This document shows positions 15,131-27,200 of a stretch of DNA of 64,000 nucleotides, in pieces. The position numbers were made by a program, and so were the translations under genes. The DNA lies in the NCBI RefSeq assembly GCF_036370855.1, contig NC_088099.1, forward strand, positions 150,307,517 through 150,371,516, given 5' to 3'. The notes beneath the pieces are model-generated. The model worked only from the letters and a program-made list of their open reading frames with translations. It did no database searches and had not been told where the DNA came from. Source of the stretch: Dromaius novaehollandiae (Eukaryota; Chordata; Aves; Casuariiformes; Dromaiidae). How positions within the stretch are numbered: the first letter of the stretch is position 1; each line of letters opens with the position of its first letter.

Positions 15131-15136
15131 TTTATT
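15131..15136 (-). terminator. Poly(A) signal candidate just after the CA13 stop
   Basis: AATAAA on the minus strand. Its position four bases past the stop suggests a minimal 3' UTR, but further hexamers occur downstream (for example 13558-13563), so a longer 3' UTR is equally possible. Confidence 0.35.
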
Positions 15137-15139
15137 CCT

Positions 15140-15253
15140 TTAATTCCTTCTGACTTCTCGTCCCTTTAACGGCTGGGGAGGCCGGTAGTTCCTCAGCAGA
15201 CAGCAGGCTGCCTCATCCTCAGCCGTGCTCAGGAGGCTGCGGAATTTGGCTAG
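15140..15253 (-). CDS. CA13: CA13 exon 7 with stop codon
   Basis: Codes the C-terminal helix and tail, [10 protein letters not shown] through [15 protein letters not shown], then TAA at 15140-15142. The acceptor is TTTGCAG. An AATAAA hexamer (minus strand, 15131-15136) lies four bases after the stop. It would give an unusually short 3' UTR if used. Confidence 0.94.
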   Translation of the reverse strand, partial: LAKFRSLLSTAEDEAACCLLRNYRPPQPLKGREVRRN

Positions 15254-18200
15254 CTGCAAAGAAAAGAGATATAAGGCTCAGCGGAAAACCGTCACGCTCA
15301 TACTAATGAAAAACTATGTAGTAAACATTAAAGATACTTTTTCACCTTTTTTTCCGCCAAGAAGAATGGAATCGCATTTTTCTATGGCATGTGTGGAATG
15401 GCAATTCTACCATTTCTGCCCTTGTAAATGAAATACAGTGACTAACAAAAAAAATCTCCTGAAATATATGTCAGCATGAAATTGCACATAAAGTTTATTC
15501 ATTTCATATATTCACACTTTTGTCTTCCCTCACCTGATCTAAAAAACAGTTTTCCGTATTCTTTCAGTTTGATTTTGTAGTTCGGAGACTGGAATATTTT
15601 GTGCCAAAATCAGATTTCTTATGTGTACCTGTTTACATCCTCTTATTCAAAGAATATGTTCACAATTAATGTGGAATAATAGGTGCTGTGCTATAGAAAG
15701 CTTATGTAATTACCACTTGGGACATACTAAATGTGTGCCCAAGCCAGCAGAGATTCAGAACATTTCCCTATTACAGACAGAATTGGCAGTTATTTAAATC
15801 TCAGCATAAACTTCTCTGCTTAAGCCTATCTCAGCAGAAACCCAGATCAGCTCTCCATGTCTAAACCTCAGGAAATTGGAATCTTTTCAGTATTTTGTCC
15901 CATTTCTAACGTACTAATTCCATATTCTTATTCTTATACTAACTTGGTATTCAACATTTGATATTCAATATTCTTATTTTCTTTCTACATTACCATGGGT
16001 AGAACAGCACAAAAATCATCCCATTTAATAGTGCATTTTTGTGTAGTCATGCAGCACATGGGGAGTCAGGAGCTCCTATTGAGGCAAACAGAGTATCTTC
16101 CTTCAGAAACTGAACCATTTTAAAATAAAAGTGACGCAAAGTATAATACATCCAGATTCCCTCTCCTTTACTCATGAGTGGAACTCCTGAAATTGTCCCA
16201 CTCATTTAATCTAGGTCTCTGTCTTCAGTTCAGGGTTAAGTCAGTATAAAATCCGACCTGTTACCAGAGCTGGAGGAAGAGCCAGGAGACCCTGGGGATG
16301 CTGCGTGCATGAGTAGTGTGTGTATTTGTTACACGAATAAATACAAACGTATTTCCAGTTGTTCACCATTCAGAGTGCAAGGTCCACAGAACAAAAATAT
16401 CAGCTACTTTTCAAATCACATTTTCATTGGCAGGACACCTTTCTTTTCCATCGAAGTTGAGAACTTTCACCATTATGTCAAAGTACTTAAATAATCAAAA
16501 TTAATGCCATGCTGAACTAAGACAAACTTCTGATAATGATTGCCTTAAGAACATAAGAAGTCAGTATTATCTTCCTCCACCCCACTCGATATGAGTATGT
16601 ACTCATTTATACTTGAATACATAAGATATACACAATAGCATGTGAAAAACAAGCAGTAAAGAATCACTTTGCTTTGCATCATTTCCAGTGCTGTATCCTT
16701 TTGTTACACAAGGATGTTTGCATTCAATATTTCATATTATAGAACATATTAACTATAGATCAGTCCAAATAAAAACCCTTAAATCTGAAAAGCAGCTTGT
16801 CTCTGGGAAGTTCGATGCAAATTTGCACTGTAGGTACATATGTGACATAGAGAGTCTCACATAGCCAGACCGGGGGGTCTGGGGAAGAGATTCAGATGAA
16901 GAAAATGGAAGCCCAGTGTGAATACACGACTTAAAATCATTTACAAACAGCACTGGAGGTCTCCTGACCAACGAGCATCCCACTCAGTGACTATCCTAAT
17001 CCACCCTTTGTGCAAAGACTGAGGTCGTCACTTCTGCTGGGTATGGGACTGAGGGTATTTAATCTTACCGAGTCATTTGTAATATCGACCACGAATTAGC
17101 CAAATGCTGTGGTGCAAAGATCTTGAGATTTACAGTGTGCCCAGCATATTGATGACTTATATTACAGGTGAACTACTTTTTAGCTTCTAATTCTGGAAGT
17201 TGATCTTTAGCATCTCCGCTGGGAAGAATTCCTTGTATCTAAACTGATGAGCCCACTGGATGTCACTGTTGCACCGCGGTACACAGCAAGAAGCTTCACT
17301 GAACAAGCAGTGTGCAGTATCATACTTCTCCTAAGTAAGCCTAACACGAAAAACAACATATTACACTAGTATTTGCTGTTCATTATTCTAGTACAGTCAG
17401 CAAGATGTACACATCAGAATGTGAGAAATTTACTGCCGACCTGCCAAACTAGAATGCCAGGGAATAGCTGTGAGCAAGATAAGGACATAACCAAACCGAG
17501 CAGAATTCAAACATTTCTTAGCACCACCAGAGCTGCAAAAATAAACTTTGTTTCCCTAAGGGTTTTGTCAGTTTTTTGACAGTTAATTTTTTTAGAGTAT
17601 GCAAATTCTTTTCAAAACATGGATAATAAATTGTTGTTACACAAAGAAAGGTAACAAGAAGTCATGACAAATTTGCTAGAAACATTTTGTCCTTTGAAAA
17701 TTTGGTAAGGTAAGCAGTGTCACATTCTGCAAATAAATATACTTGTGGGTGGTATTTACAATTTGGAGTTTTACAAAAGTGATATTTTTAGAGCAGTGAA
17801 GGATTAAAATGTACCTGTTCAGAACAAACACTTATGGGCTCTCTCAGAACGATCCAGATGACACTTTCAAGCAGAGGTGGAACAGTGAGAGAGCCAAAAT
17901 ATGTCCAGTAGTCCAGGGATTTGGGCAGCAGACAGCTAGGATCAAAGTTTGTGAAGAGCGCTCTTTTACCCTGGAAAGAAAAAAGCTCGTTATAGTTCTA
18001 GATTAAATATATTTAGCAAATTATTTCTTACACAAGTTCATTGATGTCTTATGTTTATGAAGAAATTTTTTTAAAAGGGCAAGGCAACATTATTTAAAAG
18101 CAACAGGCCAAGAGGATAAATTGTGCTGAAGGATGTAGAGCTTGTTCAACCATGGGGAGGGTTTGCAGCAAGTGGGATGATCAAAGTGGATGAGCTAGTG

Positions 18201-21200
18201 CCCTCAAATGAGGTCCTACCTCCTATGCCACCTTTGCCACTAGTATCCTTGACTAGTATCCTTCTCACCCGGTACCTCAGCAAAACCAGGGAGAAAACCT
18301 CTCTGGATTAGCATGTTCTTTTCCTGTTAATAATCTTTATTTGACAGAGATTAAGTTCTGTTAGGAATTAGCCTTCTTCTCTGACCTCTTATCATACAAA
18401 AATGATTCTTTGCCAGCCGTTCTTCAACTTTACCTAACCAGAATGCTCCTGAACTGTCCCAAATCAGTGTTAGAAATGAACAGCTAGGAAACAAGGGATG
18501 AGGGAACATGACTGTGAAGGGAGCAGCAGCCAAGTTACTGGAAAACAACACAACAAAACCAGCCACTGATACTCGGGTTCTTTCAGAAGCATTCATTCAC
18601 CTTGATCCTGATCGTGTCCAAGCGGTCAGTAATCTTCTTCAGCTGAGGGTTACATTCACCAATCTATTAGAAAAAGAGAGACAAAAAAAGAAATACTTTA
18701 GCTCTGGAGAAAATAAACAAAATCAAATGATCAGAAAGCAAATGTATACTGAAATGTACTCATATAGTTTTACTTAAGTGCCCGGGAAATCTGAGTAATT
18801 TTGTGAGTATGCGACTAGCTGGAACAAATACTTATTGTAAAGAAGATCCACTCCTTTGCTCACAATATGCATTCTGGCTGCTCATAGCATTTACTTCAGC
18901 TACAAAAAACCCACAAACTTTACACTGCAGGGGAACTAAAGCAACTTATTTTTCATGTTTTCTGTGAAGAAACTTTAAGGATTTAGGCTTACAGGTGAAA
19001 TCTGAATTACTTAAAACACAGTGAGAAGTACAGAAACATAGTTCTGGTGTATCCTGAGTAGAGTTTGTGTGCTAAGAAACCCAGTGAAACAGGAATCGTT
19101 ATAACCCATACAGAAGCAGCTGAATTAAGTTCTGCAGCATATATTATATACAGGAGTACAGACTACGTAAATTCTTTCTAGCTTTAAATTCTTCTAATCT
19201 GACACTTTTATCTTCAAGTACAGCTTTATATACAGGAACGTAAACAAGTACTTTGTGTATCAGGAAGGAAACGCTACGTTTTAATGCCCACATAAAACCT
19301 GTATCTCTTTAGCAGTAGTTATACTGACCATCACCATTATCCCTTTGCTGGGGCTTGTAACGCAGATTTGTTAGGAGGGCTGAGACCTTCTTTCCTCACC
19401 TTTAGAAATACGGCCATGACTGCTAATCCGTCGGACTGACGAGCCGCCTCAACGAAACTGGAATATTTTTCTGAGTTCCAGTGAACCACATGAAGCTGGA
19501 AAGCAAGAGGCACAGACAGCATCAACTCCTGCTGAACTGCAACGCTTACAAATTAGTACTACAGTTGCACCAGGGTCAATTTTCTACTTCACTTGTTCGT
19601 ATTCAGAGACATTTCATTTTCTAACCGCAAATATTTATTGAAATCAGTAAGTATATAATTCACACAAATGGCAAAAAGCACTGCCAATGGCTGGGATTAC
19701 AGTCAAACTGGATTTGGCATAATCATGCCCAGACTAGTTCAGAACCTCCTGCCTTCTAAGTCGCTACTAGTGAAAGTCAAAATTCAGGAGAAATCAGCAC
19801 ACGACAGTGCCTAGGAAACTGCTGCTAGCTCCCCAGCATTTTGAACAGAGAGGCTAAGACAAGATGTCCCATGTCTACATACCTAAAGCTAGGATTTTAA
19901 ATCCATTTTTAGTACAGCTGATTAAAAAAGTGGTTGAAAAGCATGAAGATGTCATTAGTATTTTGCCCCTCTTTTTCCTTAATCAAATCTCAAGCTTTCA
20001 GTAATGTTAATCAGCCACATAGATAGCTACAGAAAGGGTAGAGGAACACACAGTAAACTTCTACTGACCCTTTTTCCCTTGTTTATTTTAAGCTGAATAT
20101 CAAAATGCCATCTTTGATACTTTCCAAATGTCATTTTTTTCTACAATGACTAGTACTTAGGCACTTAAAAGTGGCTTGATTATTTGCATTTCCAACATAA
20201 AATTTTCTGGAACTGTCCTGTGGTAGTTGCTTAAGCAGCTCAAAGACTCCTTGACCATATGAAATATAATTGCTTGAAGGCTCAAAGAAAGGTTTAAAGT
20301 CTGGAAGAACCACTCAGGCCTAAGATTGCTACCCTCTAGTCAGGTGGGGAAGGGGAAAGGCAGCGACGTCTGCCCCCACCCCACTCCAGTTCCTCCTACT
20401 GAGCCGGGGGGCCTAAGCTGTGCCCGCTCCTGCGTCCCGGGAAGAGCAAGGTCCCAGCCAGGGTGCCCCCACCTCGAGCAGGCCCCTGGCTGCCCAGCCA
20501 AAGAGGCCACCAAGGCCACTAGCACTCACACCGTGCTCCAGAATAAGCACTTTACAAACATTAATTACCGCCACAAATCCTCAGTGGATTAGAAAATCTC
20601 ACTATCCCTAGTTTTTGGATAAGGACATAGAGGCTCAGAAGTAGGGCATGGGATTAGTTTTTCTAAAATTGGCGCCCTTCGGGAATCAGTAACAGCACAC
20701 AGATGCGCACGGTGAAACGTGCTGGATCACAGCTTCAGAGATCCTTGAAGGAAAGTTGCTAAAAGCATTATTCGTTAAACCGGGAGGAGAATCCAGGAAT
20801 TCGTAACTCACTGTTCAGCCCACTGAGCCACTCTACGTGTGCACGCGCACACGCGTTGCCGTGCTGGAGCTCACAGCGCCGGCACGACTCACAGTTACGG
20901 TTCACAGAAGCTTCGTTGAACAACTTTTAAACAATTACATTTTTACATACACAAAAAGGAAACAGATACTCTCAGTCGGAATTGACTTTATTGTGCATTT
21001 TTAAAAAGCAAAAAAGCCAACAAAGAACAAAAAATAAAATTCCCACAACTAAATAAAGCTCGCTCCCACTCCCTCACAACTTTGCCCCCCCCTGAAACCC
21101 AAACCAAAAAAACCCCAAAACAAAATAAAAACCAAAACAAACAGAGCTGTGAAACATTTCTGGGTACAGCCCCCATTCTCAATGGCTTGCGACTTCTCTT

Positions 21201-24200
21201 TTAAGGAATATATCCCGTCTTACCACCGCTCTGTCACTGCAGCTTGTGAAGAGACCTTGGTCAGACCATACGTTGTCACAAAGAACGGAGCCGTGGATCC
21301 CTTTGGCTTCCCGCTGGTTTTAGGGGGCTGAACCTTGCAGTCTTCTTTACCCTGTAAACTACTTCCTTCGTCTTGGTAGATGTTTTTTCTTGAAATCTTA
21401 CACATCTTGCTCATGAAGGTGAGCACTGAAACCATCTTCGTATCTCCTTCTGAGGTATTTTCCTTTGTGTGAACAGCGCTCAGAAGCCTTGATCTTAATT
21501 CTGGATTCCTGACCAATGTGACATCTAGAGAGCTTCTTGTGGAAGGTTACCAAACCAACGGGTAATGGAAAGGTTTTTAGACTGGCTAGAAATTCAGAGA
21601 TATTTTTTCCTTCCATTTGGTTTCTTAGGTGGGAAACATATACATATTTTCTCAGCTAGAAATTTGGTTTTGGTACTTAATGGTTTTAAAGCACCTCTAT
21701 TAATTCTTTATATTCCATCTCACCTGGTTCCTGTGGAAAACATAAGCCTTTAAACACTGCAAATGTCACTTTTCCCCATTAGTGTTAGAAAACTGATTTT
21801 TTTTTTCCTGGCCACTCTCTTATAGCATTTCCAATAAAATCTGATCACACCACTGTGCACACATTTTAATTTTTTCCTCTTTAGTATTATTTAAGTCTTT
21901 TATTTTTCCATTAACATTTATTTTTATACTTTTTCCCTTCTTTTTAACCCCCAAACACTCTTCACTGTCTGAGCTATGTGTTGTTAAAGATCTCAGTCTC
22001 ATCAAAATAGTCCATATTCCTCCCAGTGGTAAAGAGGAAACGTACTCTCGGACTGACTGCTTTTTACTGTAGCCTACTCAAACGCACCAAAGGAGAAAGA
22101 CCAAAGCAGCCTCTCCATGCCAGAAGCAGATGGTACATTTCTCCTGCGTGACACCTCGCCTTGACTGCAGCACAGTGCATCGCCGCCGTCCTCCACAGAC
22201 AGCACAGACCCCACAGGTTTTAAGGTGCAGTTTTCAAACTCATGACCATTGCATTGCTATATGCACCACAAGATATAATATTCCTACGTCTTCCGTAAGT
22301 GTTAGACTGCACTGGCCCCAAGTCAGATAATTCTGTGGTTTGTAACTGAAGCTGACTTTGAAAATATGCTCCAAGGAACAGATAGTGAAACACAAAGATT
22401 AAAATAACTCTTCAACATTAACCTCTGAATATCAAGTTTTTGTCTTCTGCATTCCTTTTTTTTAAATCCTCTCCAAAGTTTTCAAACAGGCTCTCCTTTG
22501 AGAAAGGACCAGACATACAACACTTCAGGAAGACTGCTTGTCTTTTGACAAAATGGGGGAGAAGGAAAAGGAGGGAGACAGGGGGCAAAATAAGTCTTAC
22601 AGTGGAAAACTAGTCACAGCCTTCAACATGCAGGTAGCTCCGTGTCAGGCCTTACCTCTGCTGCGTACTTGACGCCGTCCACCGCGTGCTCGGAGCCAGC
22701 GTCGTCGCTGGACCCCCAGTGGAAGTGAACCTGGCGCAGGCGGTACGTCCCGCTGAGCGGCCCCCCCGTCAGCACTAGGAGGCAAAACACACAAAAAGCC
22801 TTAATTGCAGGAACCAAACGCTGTCACCAAATCCTCTACACCTACACCAGACCGCCGTCTTCAAACCTTTCCCTAATTCTTTGCAAAAGGTATCTCAATG
22901 GAGTCTCACTGCTTTGAAGTGTTTTGGAAATTCCTGCTTGTCAAGAATAACTTTCAAAACTGCATTTACGTGTAGACTAGTAGGTTTATTGCCTGCTAAA
23001 GGATATAGTGTTATCACCACCTTTTGTCTTGCTATGGGCTGGATATTTCTCAGAAGATGGGAAAATATTTTGCAAATATGTTCTCTTGAACATGTTTGAA
23101 AGGATCACTGGGAAGTTAAGCTTAAAGAATATTTTATGAATATTTACGAGTATGGTTTTATGAATAAAGGGAAGGATCAGAAAAATGTAATGTGAACAGA
23201 ATTTTTTCTCCTATTCGAAATTCGGAGGAACGTAATGCAGTTGGAGTTAAAAAAGATTTCAGAACACTTTCCTCCATTTGCAACCAAATCCAGTTACAGC
23301 ACACTGACAACTGAGAAACAGGAGCAAATACTAATATAAGTAAAATGAGGTCAGTACTGTATCTCCATTGTACAAGTGCAATATTAGCGACGTTTAATTA
23401 GCCATTTATTTAAACGTAACACCCATACGGGTGGGCTTTTTATTGTTTTGCTTTCATAAGTGTTCATCTTCTTCTCATCAGAGTTGGACCCAAACCATCT
23501 CTGTCAAGTCTATTTAGTGACTTGAATGTGAATCACCTACATTTCAGGAATATTCCTTCTTCACTGCAAAAAAAATCACCCCATTCTCCTGCTCTGTATC
23601 TCCTGTGATGATTTTGGGATTACTCTGGGCAGTTTTATTAGCTCGTTATGGAGCTCTTCAGGAGAAAGGACTAGAACGTCAATCCAGTGGGTTTTAAATT
23701 AAGAGCACGGGGGAGTAGAACGCTCTTTTTTTATCCTTTCTAGGTTTAGTACAAAACTTAGATTTCGTTAGGAGCAAAATACCACCAAACAATGGTAAAA
23801 CAAGAAGTTCTTCAGTGGCCTTTGTGCTAACAAAAGTGTCCTGGCTAACAAATACAAACTGTAACTGTTTATCCATGGGGAAAAATATTTGACCTACTTA
23901 AAACTTCAACTCAGAAAGATGCTTTTACAGAGCCTATAAACCTAGCAAACAAAGGGGACAGCGAAGCGGCACTGCTAAACAAATCTCTTCTTTTGGGTAC
24001 TGAAAACTTGGAAGCAAACGATCTTGCAGGTGCGTGCGGATCAGCGTGCTGCCCGGCCTGGAGAAAACGACTGCGGAGAAACGTATCCGCATTCAGCAAA
24101 TTGCTTCTGCTGAATAACGCAGTACATGGCCTCATGATGTGCTTGTGTCACATCGCACAATGAGGATGAAAATCTTCCATCCCAACAGCAATTAAGGAGT

Positions 24201-27200
24201 TAAGTTAACCAGAAGCTTTTCACAGCAAGTATCAGTATCTCAGAGTTTGAAAAGAGCTGTATGAAGAGGCCTTCGAAACACCAATGGGGCAATTCTGCGG
24301 AATGGAGCTAACATGGCACCAAAGGGGACAAACAGAATTACACAAATAAATACAGTCCTAGCAGCCTAATTGCAACACTGGGCGAAGTAAAGAAATACTT
24401 TACATGGAATTCAGTTAATAATGAATTAAAAGATGGCAATGTATTTAGTACCAATAATTTGATTTTTTTTTCTTAAAACCATCATATGGCAGGAGTGCTT
24501 GCTTCACAGGGGTACCCCAGAGACCAAATTTTGGCCCTAGAAAATTCAGTATTTTTTTAAGAAGGACCTGAAAGAAAACAAAAACATTACTGATGAAGTT
24601 TCTCAGTGGCAAATATTAAGGGAAATAGCAAATAATTAAGTTTATGCATACAGAAGGATTTGAATTTTTTGAGAAGTAAGGCATGATTCTGGCCAACATG
24701 CAAGCTGTGCGTGCGTGACTGAAGAATCTAGGCCATGCTTAGAAGATATGGGGTCTCCTGAGAGAGACTGGGGATTACAACTCCTTAATTATCTGATCAT
24801 CAGCTACCAGTGCTTTTACCAGGACAATAACCTTGGATATATGGAGAGCAGTAGGAAGAGGCTCTCCTTACCCCTGCTTTGCACCAGTGTAAGCCTACAG
24901 AAAGACTACGGTCAGTTCCTGTCACCTTGTGGAGGGAGTGAGGAAGTGGAAGAGGTTCTTGGTGCATTCATGTTCATATTTATTTCTTTTAAAAAGGAAA
25001 GGAGTTTAAAGGCCGAGCTGATCAAACTCCCACCAGAAATAAAGCGTGATTTCTATTTTTTAATTGGGAGGGTAATTAACAATTAGAATAACTTACCAAA
25101 GGCTGTGGTAGATGCGTCATCGCTGGAAATTTTGAAATCAAGATTGTGTATTTTTCTAACAGATGTGCTTTAGTTCACCCACACCTACTAGACTTGAGGC
25201 AGAAATTAATTCTGGAAGTCCTGCGGTCTCTGACACTCATGAGGTCAGACTAGATGACTGACATTCAGCTGTTGGCTCTCAGGCAACATCCAAATGTTGC
25301 TTGTATCAACAGGAAACTTAAGAGTTAAACTAAGACTGTCAGGGAAAGCTAAACATGATGTTGTCTCCATCTGCGTCTCTCCCTGTTTCCACCATAAGCC
25401 AAAAACATTGCTGAAGTTTGTCAGTGGCAAATATTAAGGGAAATAACAAACAATTAAGCTTATGGATACAGAAGGATTTGGATTTTTTGATAAGTAAGGC
25501 ATGATTCTGGCCAAAATGTGAGCTGTGCGTGAGCGGCTGAAGAACCTAGGCCATACATAGAAGATACAGAGTCTCCTGAGGGACACTGGGGATTACAACG
25601 GTTTAGTAATACTGGGGACTAACCGTCAGCATGATCAAAAAATAGCCCTCTTCTGGCTTTGACATTTGTGAATGCGTTATTTGGCCTTGGATCCTCAGCT
25701 ATGCCTAACGCAAAAGGATTTTGCTTGAAGAAACTGCACTCCGACAGTTTCAGGGAAGGTATGCAAGCTACCAGCCACGAGAAGTAATTGAAGATGAAGG
25801 CACTAACATTACAGAGACTACGCTAAACCAGAGAACTTCTAACTAATTACTGCTTACAAAAAGGGAACCTGTGTGCACCTATAAAAGAGTGGGACAATGA
25901 CGCTTTCTGGAGAAGAAAAGGGATCACTTGGGATATATTTCATTTGTTCTCTATTGGCTCTTTCCTGACACAACAAGTCCAGGCATGGATTATAAAGGGG
26001 AAAAAAATGTATAACCAAACCTGCAACTAAAGTCAGGTAAGAGACTTGAGCGATTCGGGTGGAATGAACCTGTAGTGAGACACAAAGGATTCATCTGCAG
26101 TGAGAGAGAGCAGCATTTGAGAAATTGTATCACAACACCGTTCAAACAGGGGTGCTGACGCGAGCTAGCTAGCTGGGGTGGGCCAAACCGTGGTGAGAAA
26201 GGGGAATCCTACCGCTTTCTGACAACCACAACTTAGTACTTCTGTCGCAATATGTTCCCAAATTGTAACGTGCTGAAAGACAGGGGAAAGAAAAGGGAAT
26301 CTCTCATCCGGAGGACCAAAGCCGGACTGTTTAGGAGAAGTTGTGCATGTGGCAGTGAGGCATGCCCAGGCCGTACTCTACTCAAGAAGTGGAGAAAGAA
26401 AACACGGAGCAATACGAAAGCAACAAACCTGATTTGTTCACGGTGTCGTCGAATTCAACACTGGTGGAATGGCCATTGTTAAGGATGATTTTTGCAGAAG
26501 CCGGATCATAGTTGGGATTTAGAGGACGGAGAGAGGGATCATACTTGGTTTCCTCAGTTTTGATGTCAATGGGGGACTGGCGGTCTCCATTAGCGACGGG
26601 GAAAACCTCCTTCCAGTGGGCAGGCCCTGAAAGGCATCGGAGGAGAGGTCTGAACTGATGGCAGTGCTCCGCTTCATAAGAAAGAAGACTCTGCCTGAAT
26701 CTTTCTTGTTTACATGATTTTCTAATTCAGAACAAGTGTGTCCAGAAAAACACGGACCAAAATATTCTGCTGCACTACCTTGCAACAGCAGCTCTCAAGG
26801 CCCCTTCTAGAGACCTCTACCATGTACGATGTATCTAACTGTATTTAGACAGATATTTAATTATACACAGTTCAGACTCAATTATGCATCACACATATCC
26901 AACAAATCCTCATTCTTATCAAGCATCCTGTATCAGACACTATGCCTCAGCACATTTTTGGCATAAGACAACCCATTTTTGCTTAACTTAGTGTCTCACA
27001 TGACTTAGCTCTTATCTATCCAAAATCCCTCCTTTAAGGGGCTTTTATATGGTAATCACTGGCTGCAGAAGATCTGACAACGCATCTGCCCCAACTGTGC
27101 TGAATCAGACTGGGGGATGCCAAAATAAAACCCAAGAGTGGTGTGGGGCATCTCCTGGGGTCCGAGGGCAGGACCTGCAACGCAAGCATCTCAGCAGCAT

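Larger units (their letters stand above)
22775..26428 (-). other. CA13 intron 2
   Basis: GT-AG intron carrying the two 200-bp repeats and the ancient CR1 fragment between them. Confidence 0.85.

Noticed and set aside
16545-16565. CTTAAGAACATAAGAAGTCA as a CR1 end
   Set aside because: Too short to assign. Neighbouring sequence shows no further CR1 similarity.
24715-25086. 123-codon plus-strand open frame
   Set aside because: It starts in the 200-bp repeat and ends in ancient CR1 sequence. It shows no protein family resemblance and lies within a CA13 intron.
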